NCBI GenBank assembly: GCA_964430365.1 | Contig: CAYSEU010000032.1 | Span: 1 to 8,409 of the forward strand | Length of the DNA: 8,409 nt | Source: JAVEVH01 sp964430365 | GTDB taxonomy: Bacteria; Patescibacteriota; Dojkabacteria; SC72 | Reading direction: 5' to 3' | Shown here: piece by piece, positions 1 to 6,318 of the stretch | How the letters are laid out: every line of letters begins with the position of its first letter | How positions within the stretch are numbered: the stretch's first letter is position 1 | The notes under the pieces: model-generated | Database searches by the model: none | Seen by the model: the letters and a program-made list of their open reading frames with translations, nothing else | Told to the model about the DNA's origin: nothing | Made by a program: the position numbers and the translations under genes

Positions 1-1594
1 TCTTAGATCTTAAGAATCCCTCCTTGTCTGCATCTAAGATGATAACTAAGGATACCTCTGGTAAATCTATACCCTCTCTTAAGAGATTAATACCTACCAA
101 TACATCATACTCGCCTAATCTAAGGTTTCGAAGTATCTCTACTCTTTCAACAGTATCAATATCAGAATGTAGATATGCAACCTTAATACCAAAGTCTTGA
201 AGATATGTTGTTAAATCTTCTGCCATTCTTTTAGTTAATGTAGTAATTAATACCCTTTGACCATTTTGAGTATTTTTTCTTACCTCACTAATTACATTAT
301 CTATTTGATTCTCTGTCTTTCTTACATCTATACTTGGGTCTAGTAATCCTGTCGGTCTTGTAAGTAGTTCTACTACAGTATTCCTACTGTCCTCTATTTC
401 CCATTTATCAGGTGTGGCAGAGTAATATATTGTTTCTTTCTGTTTTTTTCTAAACTCATTAAAATTCAACGGCCTATTATCATATGCACTAGGTAATCTA
501 AAACCATGCTCTATTAAATTTGTTTTTCTTGCCCTATCCCCGTTATACATCCCTCCAACTTGAGGAATTGTAATATGGGATTCATCGATAAACATGAGGT
601 AGTCATCATCAAAGTAATCTAGAAGTGTGTAGGGTGGTTGACCGGTTTTTCTACCATCGAAATATATGGAGTAGTTTTCCATACTCTTACAATATCCAAT
701 TTGAGTCATCATCTCTATATCATACCTAGTTTTTTGCTGTAATCTTTGTGCTTCTACCTCTTTACCAAGATTTCTTAGGAAAGCGGTTCTTTGAGCTAAG
801 TCTTTTTCGATATCAGTAACAGCCTGTGCCATAGTATCTGCATCATATACTAAGGGTGTTGCTGGGAATATATCTAAATTGTCTACACTATTAATCTTCT
901 GCTTTGATATTGGCTCTATGAATGTAATACTCTCTATCATATTTCCCCAGAATTCTACTCTTACAGGGAACTCCTCATACGGCATAAAGAGCTCTACTGT
1001 ATCTCCTCTAATTAAAAATGTCCCTGATATTAAATCTGTACTCTCTCTCTCATATCTTAAGAATGTAAGCTCAGAGGCTAACTTGCTAATATCAATCTCT
1101 TGTCCAACACTAATCTCTATAGATTTGTTTTCATAGTTATCGGGACTTCCAATATTGTAGATACAAGAGACACTAGCTACTACAATTGTATCACTTCTTG
1201 TTCTAGCAGCATTCATTGCACTAAGTCTTAACTTTTCGATCTCTTGATTTACCTCTGATTCTTTCTCAATGTACAAATCTCTGGCAGGTATATACGCTTC
1301 TGGTTGATAGTAATCATAGTAAGATACAAAATATTTAACAGCATTGTTAGGAAAAAACTCTTTAAACTCCTCATACAGTTGTGCTGCTAACGTCTTGTTA
1401 TGTGAGAGTACTAATGTAGGTTTTTGTAATTTAGATATAACATTGGCCATTACAAAAGTTTTACCTGATCCTGTAACACCGAGTAGTACCTGTTTTTCTT
1501 TTCCTTCTTGTATATTTTTAATAAGAGAGTTAATTGCAATATTTTGATCAACAGATGGCTGAAATTTTGTGTTTAGTTGAAACTGTTCTTTCAT
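1..1594 (-). CDS. uvrB: UvrABC excinuclease subunit B, 3' end missing (runs off left edge)
   Basis: UvrB receives damaged DNA from UvrA, verifies the lesion with a beta-hairpin and weak helicase activity, and recruits UvrC for dual incision in cytoplasmic nucleotide excision repair. The reverse-strand reading from the ATG at 1594 is open for 531 codons to the left edge. Visible signatures are Walker A GVTGSGKT (residues 39-46, K45), the hairpin-region motif SYYDYYQPEAYIP, the KLRLSA segment, Walker B/DEAH-type FIDESH (D337-H340), the following GGMYNGDRARK, the YYSATP motif, LRPTGL-like RPTGLLDP, HSDIDTVER, and LLREGIDLPEVSLV near the edge, ending in DADKEGFLRSK. UvrB is usually about 660 residues, so roughly 130 residues are missing, including the QTIGRAARN helicase motif VI and the UVR domain that binds UvrC. 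No Shine-Dalgarno sequence precedes the ATG; a putative extended -10 lies only 7 bases upstream, implying a very short leader. It is divergent from mutL. Confidence 0.98.
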   Translation of the reverse strand, partial: MKEQFQLNTKFQPSVDQNIAINSLIKNIQEGKEKQVLLGVTGSGKTFVMANVISKLQKPTLVLSHNKTLAAQLYEEFKEFFPNNAVKYFVSYYDYYQPEAYIPARDLYIEKESEVNQEIEKLRLSAMNAARTRSDTIVVASVSCIYNIGSPDNYENKSIEISVGQEIDISKLASELTFLRYERESTDLISGTFLIRGDTVELFMPYEEFPVRVEFWGNMIESITFIEPISKQKINSVDNLDIFPATPLVYDADTMAQAVTDIEKDLAQRTAFLRNLGKEVEAQRLQQKTRYDIEMMTQIGYCKSMENYSIYFDGRKTGQPPYTLLDYFDDDYLMFIDESHITIPQVGGMYNGDRARKTNLIEHGFRLPSAYDNRPLNFNEFRKKQKETIYYSATPDKWEIEDSRNTVVELLTRPTGLLDPSIDVRKTENQIDNVISEVRKNTQNGQRVLITTLTKRMAEDLTTYLQDFGIKVAYLHSDIDTVERVEILRNLRLGEYDVLVGINLLREGIDLPEVSLVIILDADKEGFLRSK

Positions 1595-1601
1595 GGGTAT
1601 A

Positions 1602-1632
1602 ATTTTAACAGATTAATGTATTTCTGTGTTAA
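1602..1632 (-). promoter_or_regulatory. Putative uvrB promoter (extended -10, leftward)
   Basis: On the minus strand TGTTAAAAT (1610 down to 1602) fits an extended -10 of the TGn-TAAAAT form. A TTAACA hexamer (1632 down to 1627) sits 19 bases upstream as a possible weak -35. The -10 ends 7 bases before the uvrB ATG, so the transcript would be leaderless or nearly so, consistent with the absence of a ribosome binding site. This is a motif-based inference only. Confidence 0.45.
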
Positions 1633-1635
1633 AAT
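1605..1635 (+). promoter_or_regulatory. Putative mutL operon promoter (extended -10, rightward)
   Basis: TGTTAAAAT at 1627-1635 reads as an extended -10 (TG, one base, TAAAAT). TTAACA at 1605-1610 is a possible -35 with a 19-base spacer, longer than the ideal 17. Transcription would start about 1642, only a few bases before the ATG at 1647. The expected start point lies after the GTG at 1626, which supports the ATG as the real mutL start. This is the only gap available to drive mutL and the three genes behind it. Confidence 0.45.
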
Positions 1636-1646
1636 ATTTAATATAT

Positions 1647-3458
1647 ATGGATACCTTCAAATTAAACAAATTACCTCAAGAATTAGTAAATCAAATTGCG
1701 GCAGGAGAGGTCATTGAAAGACCGGCTTCTGTAGTAAAGGAGTTAGTAGATAACTGTATAGATGCGAGAGCTTCTAAGATACAGGTAAGGGTTGTAAATG
1801 GGGGTATTGATTTAATAGAGGTGAGTGATAATGGGATGGGTATACCACAGGAGAGTTTAGCAGATATTTTTAAAGCTCATACGACTAGTAAGATATCTTC
1901 CTTAGAGGATTTGAATAATCTTCTAACAATGGGTTTTCGAGGAGAAGCGCTCTCTACAATAGTATCTGTGGCAGATGTATCCTTAATTTCAAAATATATT
2001 AATTCAGATACAGGTAGTGAGATTATATTTAATGGGTTTGATAATTTTAAAATTAAGAAAGCAGCAAGAGAATCAGGAACAGTAGTTACTGTTAAAAATA
2101 TATTTGGAAATATTCCAGCTCGAAAAAAATTTCTTAAAACAGCAGCTACAGAATACAAAAGGATATTAGAAGTACTGTACCCATACTTCCTGATATATCC
2201 TAATATTCATTTTACTGTTACAAAGGATAGTAAGGTAGTTATTGATTTAAAATCTATAGAGGGGGGGAAAGAAAATACCGTAGAGAAAGAAAGGATAGGG
2301 GAAATATTAAAAGAGGATTTTGTAAGAAGAATGCTTAAAGTATTTTACAATGGTAGTGGTATTAAGATATCTGGTTTAGTTGGACATCCCTCTGATCATC
2401 AGAAAAGATCTTCTAATCAATATATGTTTGTAAATAGGAGACCTATATGGGATAGTGGTATTGCTAGAGGTGTGTTACAGGGATATGAGAGATATATTCC
2501 CTTTGGAGAGAAAGTCCCATTTATTTTGTTAATGGATATTAATCCAGAGTTAATAGATGTAAATGTACATCCTAGAAAGGAAGAGATACGTTTTTTAAAT
2601 CCCTTTAGAGCATACTCTGCAATAGAGGAAGCTGTTAAGAAATCTGTTATGAGTGTTACCTCATATCACAAAGAGAATGAATTTAATCCTACTTCTCAGG
2701 AATCTCCATCTTTAGTTAACAAGGATATGGATAGAAAGATATACTCTTCTAAAGATATTACATTTAAGCCTACTCAAAGTGGTTCAGTAAGAGATAGTTT
2801 ACTGTTTAGTAGAGAAGCCCTTTCAAAGGATTCATATATTAAAAAGGAGGATATTTCCCCAGTAGAGAGTATTGAGTCTGTTGGTAATATTAAAAACGTT
2901 TTCCAGGTTTTTAATAAATATATAGTGATAGAGTTTGAAGATGATATACTTTGGATGGTAGATCAACATGCTGCAGCAGAAAGGGTAACATTTGAGAAAT
3001 TAAAGAATCAGGTAGGTGGTGGTGATAGACAAAACTTACTTGTTCCTAGTACTTTGAAATTTTCTCTAAAAGAGATATCTGTGTTAGACGAATTAAAAGA
3101 TTTCTTCTCTACATTGGGCTTTGAATATACTGTTAAAAAGGATAGTATTGATATTACGATTGTACCTGTTGAGTTTGTAGAAAGTGATTACAAGAAATTG
3201 TTTGATGAAATATTTGCTCTAAGTGATGATATTAAGGATATATCAAAGGAATTAAATAGGTTAAGAGAGGATATCTTAGCCACTATGTCATGTCATACTA
3301 GCGTAAGGAGTGGTCAATATTTACATAGGGAAGAGATGCTAGACTTAATTAAAAAATTAATAGTATGTGAGAATCCATATAGCTGTCCCCATGGAAGACC
3401 TGCTGTATGGAAATTGAAATTGAGTGATATAGATTCTAATTTTGAAAGAACATATTAA
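1647..3458 (+). CDS. mutL: DNA mismatch repair protein MutL, endonuclease type
   Basis: MutL couples mismatch recognition by MutS to strand incision and excision. The 603-residue reading has an N-terminal GHKL ATPase: NQIAAGEVIERPASVVKEL with catalytic-position E32 and Mg-binding-position N36, DNGMGI (61-66), HTTSKI and GFRGEAL (96-102). A transducer domain follows, with VNRRP and DVNVHPRKEEIRF. After a low-complexity linker (about 345-400) comes the C-terminal dimerisation/nuclease domain with DQHAAAERVTFE (from D439, fitting DQHA-x2-E-x4-E), SCHTSVRSGQ (C549-H550) and CPHGRP (from C580). This motif set marks a latent metal-dependent nickase as in Bacillus MutL, unlike the MutH-dependent E. 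coli form. I chose the ATG because MDTFKLNKLP matches the usual MutL start; an in-frame GTG at 1626 would add seven residues but precedes the likely transcription start. No Shine-Dalgarno is visible. Its stop overlaps the next start as TAATG. Confidence 0.97.
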   Translation: MDTFKLNKLPQELVNQIAAGEVIERPASVVKELVDNCIDARASKIQVRVVNGGIDLIEVSDNGMGIPQESLADIFKAHTTSKISSLEDLNNLLTMGFRGEALSTIVSVADVSLISKYINSDTGSEIIFNGFDNFKIKKAARESGTVVTVKNIFGNIPARKKFLKTAATEYKRILEVLYPYFLIYPNIHFTVTKDSKVVIDLKSIEGGKENTVEKERIGEILKEDFVRRMLKVFYNGSGIKISGLVGHPSDHQKRSSNQYMFVNRRPIWDSGIARGVLQGYERYIPFGEKVPFILLMDINPELIDVNVHPRKEEIRFLNPFRAYSAIEEAVKKSVMSVTSYHKENEFNPTSQESPSLVNKDMDRKIYSSKDITFKPTQSGSVRDSLLFSREALSKDSYIKKEDISPVESIESVGNIKNVFQVFNKYIVIEFEDDILWMVDQHAAAERVTFEKLKNQVGGGDRQNLLVPSTLKFSLKEISVLDELKDFFSTLGFEYTVKKDSIDITIVPVEFVESDYKKLFDEIFALSDDIKDISKELNRLREDILATMSCHTSVRSGQYLHREEMLDLIKKLIVCENPYSCPHGRPAVWKLKLSDIDSNFERTY

Positions 3459-4174
3459 TGAGAAATAGTGGTTCTTTGTATTTAATACCTACTTCCTTGA
3501 GTAAGACTCCCTTGGGGGAAGTTTTAAGTAAAAAAGATTTAGATATTGTAAAAGGGTTAAAATATTTCATTGTTGAGACACCTAAGGTAGCTAGAGCACA
3601 TCTTAAAGATATGGGCATGGTGTTGCAGAAGTTAGATATGGCTATACTAGATGAGCATAGTAAGGCAAGGGAGATCCCTTTCTTACTTGAACCATTAATA
3701 CATGGTAATGATGTAGGATTAATGACAGATGCAGGTTCTCCAGCTATTGCAGACCCTGGAAACATTGTAGTAAGGGAGTGTCATAGATTGGGTATTAAGG
3801 TTGTACCTTTGGTTGGTCCATCCTCCATCATACTATCTTTAATGGCATCAGGTCTAAATGGACAGCAATTTACTTTCTTAGGGTATCTTCCTAAAGATCC
3901 AGAAAGGAGAAGAAGAAAACTCAAAAGTATAGAGAGAGAGTCCTCTAGAAGAAATGAGTCCCAAATCTTTATTGAAGCTCCATATCGGAACAAATCTTTG
4001 TTTAATGATATATTACAAGTTTGTAATGGTAGTACAGATTTGACAATAGCGGTAGATATTACTGGAGAAAATGAATATATTAATACAATGAGTATAAAGG
4101 AGTGGAGAGAGAGTAAGAACATTAAGATATTGGATATACCAAGTATATATATATTACTAGGAAAGAGAGTATGA
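3458..4174 (+). CDS. RsmI-family SAM-dependent methyltransferase (tetrapyrrole methylase fold)
   Basis: The 238-residue protein has the class III SAM-methyltransferase (tetrapyrrole methylase/RsmI) fold. Seen in order are the N-terminal strand LYLIPTSLSKTPLGEVL, FIVETPKVARAHLK, LMTDAGSPAIADPG (89-101, the SAM-binding loop), VPLVGPSSIILSLMASGL, FTFLGYLP, the basic stretch ERRRRKLKSIE, and IFIEAPYRNKSLFNDIL. RsmI 2'-O-methylates C1402 of 16S rRNA in the ribosome decoding centre. This protein is shorter than E. coli RsmI (286 residues) and appears to lack its small C-terminal domain, matching a short subfamily of RsmI-like proteins, so the exact target is unproven and I give no symbol. The ATG overlaps the mutL TAA by one base, which points to translational coupling. 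Its own TGA overlaps the next ATG as ATGA. Family assignment is confident and substrate is only inferred. Confidence 0.9.
   Translation: MRNSGSLYLIPTSLSKTPLGEVLSKKDLDIVKGLKYFIVETPKVARAHLKDMGMVLQKLDMAILDEHSKAREIPFLLEPLIHGNDVGLMTDAGSPAIADPGNIVVRECHRLGIKVVPLVGPSSIILSLMASGLNGQQFTFLGYLPKDPERRRRKLKSIERESSRRNESQIFIEAPYRNKSLFNDILQVCNGSTDLTIAVDITGENEYINTMSIKEWRESKNIKILDIPSIYILLGKRV
4159..4169 (+). promoter_or_regulatory. Shine-Dalgarno-like purine tract before the first exoprotein
   Basis: AGGAAAGAGAG lies inside the 3' end of the methyltransferase gene, with AGGA ending 8 bases before the ATG at 4171. It is the only clear ribosome-binding-like sequence in the window. It supports that ATG, which also overlaps the preceding stop as ATGA. 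Confidence 0.55.
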
Positions 4175-6315
4175 GAAAGAAAGTATTAAGACATTATAAA
4201 TTTGCTCTTAGACTATTCCTTTTTTTCTTACTCTTTGCAGTAGGATTTTTCTTTTTAAATAGGAATTTTAGATATACTCAAGACTCACCATACGATGTAG
4301 TCGTATCTGATATTACATCATCATCTGCAATACTCTCTTGGAGGACAGTAACCGATGTCCCGACATATGTATTAATAGATGATACATTGCTAATTGGAGA
4401 TGGTGAGAGTGATAAATATCATAGGGTTGAAATATCTGGTTTAGAAAGAGAAAAAACATACTCATTTACAATTTCAGATGGAACAAGAGAATGGGAGAAG
4501 GTATTAGGAGAGAATACTTCTACTCTTACTAAGTATGTTGTGGGTGAATTTGAGTTTAAAACAGGTGAAGAAGTAAATGATATTACACTCCCCAAAGAGT
4601 CATATCTTACCGTACTTCCCAATGAATTAGTATATGTAGTTTTGTATGATATGGAGGAAGGTACATACTCAGATATACGAAGTGAATATGCTAATAGATA
4701 TGGAGGAGTAGTGTTTAATAAAGGGGATTTTAATGTAAAGGATGAAGAGAGATACTCATTAAAAAATATTAATTACTTTTCTAGGAATACAGTTATAACT
4801 AAGAATCTAATATCTAAAGTGTTTTCTTCTGAGATTAATTGTGACCAAAGTATACCTAATATGACCTCTAACGCTATTAGTAGGGAAGCCTATACCGATT
4901 TAGCTACTAGATGGGTATCAGGTAGAGGTAAAAACTACGCATATGAGTGTTACAACGATACCATCTATAGAGCTAAGATTGCTGGTGTAGATCCTGCGTT
5001 TGCATTAACCATTTGGTTAAATGAATCAGGAGCCAGTAACTATACTTTTAATCCAGAAATTGTTGGCTCAATCGAAGACTTTGGTATACACGGTCTTTCT
5101 ACAGTCCCTATGCAAGATTACAATGCTCAGATTAATCATTTCTTAACATTAACACACAAAGTATCATGTGAGGGATTAACAGCATGGGAAGCATGGGGTA
5201 ATTACTATAAATGGGGGAGCTGTAATGAGGATGACCCTATCAAACAAGAAGATGGTGTTGCTTACTACAAACAAATTGAAATGGTATATGGTTGGGTAAC
5301 TAATGGTCTTAAATTACCATCTGTTGTAACTGGTCTACCTAAGATGCCTCCGTTAGAAGAAGAGAAAGAGGTATTAACTAATCCAAAATGCTGCGCTATT
5401 AAACTAGACAACAGGGAAACCTTTCAAGGTGATTTTGAGAATCAAACTTCTGGAGGAAGCTGTAGTGATATATGGGAAGTTGGGAGGAAGGTATTTAATG
5501 GAACAATTGAATATGTTGTAGATATTCCAAACAAAAGTGACAGGGTAGCATGTGAGATAGACTATGAAGGAGCATGCTGTAAGCTAAGTAACGGTTTAAA
5601 GTGGTACCCTAAGGTACTTTGTACAGACATATTACCAGGTATAACGGATTCTAAAAGCTGTAATACATATACTGGAGAGAAAGCATGTTTTCTTAGAGAT
5701 GGTAAATACCAATGGTTAGCTTCGGTTATCGGTACAGACAATATTAAAAGTATATCTTCTGAGAGTGCCTGCTTAGCTATGAATGACACCCAAACGGTTG
5801 AAATACAGCTTAAAAGAGGTACTAATTTCATAGGGTTAGATTTTGTACCTGTATATATGGGTAATAACTTAAAGGCATCTAACCTTTTATCTCAGTATCC
5901 TGATATACAGTTAATAGCGAATTTTGAGAATAATAAATGGGAAAATATATTGGTAAGGGCTGATAGTGTACCGTATGCTGGAGATGATTTTACACTAGAG
6001 CAGAGTAAGGGGTATTTAATTAATGTTAAGAAAGATATTACAATCTCACTAGGGGGATGGCTAAACCCTATAACTGTTTATTACCCAGTTAACAGAGGTT
6101 GGAATTTAGTAGGTGGTAGCCTCTACAGTAAATCTTTAACCGCATCGAAATTGATATCCGATCTAAGAGGAAAGAGTCTTGATGTAGATACTGTATCTGT
6201 ATGGTCATATGAACTTGGTTCCTTTATCTTTAGAAGTGAAGAGGGGGAGGATATATATGGTGATGATTTCTCATTGAATGATAGTATAGGGATATTTCTT
6301 AAACAGAATCTTTAG
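4171..6315 (+). CDS. Membrane-anchored exoprotein: Fn3-like, lysozyme-like, Cys-rich and GWNLVGG repeats (paralogue A)
   Basis: Hypothetical surface protein of 714 residues. A basic N-terminus (MRKKVLRHYK) and a hydrophobic helix (about 13-29) without a cleavage or lipobox motif predict a signal anchor with the rest outside. Residues about 40-130 resemble fibronectin type III: SPYDVVVSDI, SSSAILSWRT, HRVEISGLEREKTYSFTISDG. A second, possibly beta-rich segment (137-215) contains LPNELVYVVLYD and YGGVVFNKGDF. Residues about 231-390 look lysozyme/SLT-like: GVDPAFALTIWLNESGASNYT with candidate catalytic E285, then DFGIHG, NAQINHFL and WEAWGNYYKWGSC. Residues 407-534 hold ten cysteines, including CC pairs at 407/408 and 469/470. 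The C-terminus has two repeat copies beginning GTNFIGL (550) and GWNLVGG (643). Muralytic activity or adhesion is an inference; the fold could be a non-catalytic binder. The gene overlaps the upstream stop by 4 bases and is followed by a tandem paralogue. Confidence 0.9.
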   Translation: MRKKVLRHYKFALRLFLFFLLFAVGFFFLNRNFRYTQDSPYDVVVSDITSSSAILSWRTVTDVPTYVLIDDTLLIGDGESDKYHRVEISGLEREKTYSFTISDGTREWEKVLGENTSTLTKYVVGEFEFKTGEEVNDITLPKESYLTVLPNELVYVVLYDMEEGTYSDIRSEYANRYGGVVFNKGDFNVKDEERYSLKNINYFSRNTVITKNLISKVFSSEINCDQSIPNMTSNAISREAYTDLATRWVSGRGKNYAYECYNDTIYRAKIAGVDPAFALTIWLNESGASNYTFNPEIVGSIEDFGIHGLSTVPMQDYNAQINHFLTLTHKVSCEGLTAWEAWGNYYKWGSCNEDDPIKQEDGVAYYKQIEMVYGWVTNGLKLPSVVTGLPKMPPLEEEKEVLTNPKCCAIKLDNRETFQGDFENQTSGGSCSDIWEVGRKVFNGTIEYVVDIPNKSDRVACEIDYEGACCKLSNGLKWYPKVLCTDILPGITDSKSCNTYTGEKACFLRDGKYQWLASVIGTDNIKSISSESACLAMNDTQTVEIQLKRGTNFIGLDFVPVYMGNNLKASNLLSQYPDIQLIANFENNKWENILVRADSVPYAGDDFTLEQSKGYLINVKKDITISLGGWLNPITVYYPVNRGWNLVGGSLYSKSLTASKLISDLRGKSLDVDTVSVWSYELGSFIFRSEEGEDIYGDDFSLNDSIGIFLKQNL

Positions 6316-6318
6316 TAG

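Larger units (their letters stand above)
1602..1635. repeat. Perfect 9-bp inverted repeat in the uvrB-mutL divergent gap
   Basis: The arms are ATTTTAACA (1602-1610) and TGTTAAAAT (1627-1635), separated by 16 bases and centred at 1618.5. Each arm doubles as the -10 of one promoter and the -35-like hexamer of the other, so the two putative promoters are mirror images on the same DNA. The arms could instead be an operator for a dimeric regulator. They do not resemble the LexA boxes of either the E. coli or the Bacillus type. Confidence 0.6.

Noticed and set aside
879..1547. Two short plus-strand frames (879-1136 and 1344-1547)
   Set aside because: They run opposite the conserved UvrB coding sequence, including Walker A and the YYDYYQPEAYIP region, and encode low-complexity, domain-free peptides.
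1626..1646. GTG start adding seven residues to MutL
   Set aside because: The family normally begins just before the LPxxLxNQIAAGEV block, which the ATG at 1647 provides. The GTG also lies within the putative -10 region and has no ribosome binding site.
3436..3765. Antisense frame of 109 codons over the mutL/methyltransferase junction
   Set aside because: It lies opposite well-conserved MutL and RsmI-family coding sequence and has no independent support. The same applies to the antisense frames at 1877-2158, 3781-4122 and 4419-4622.
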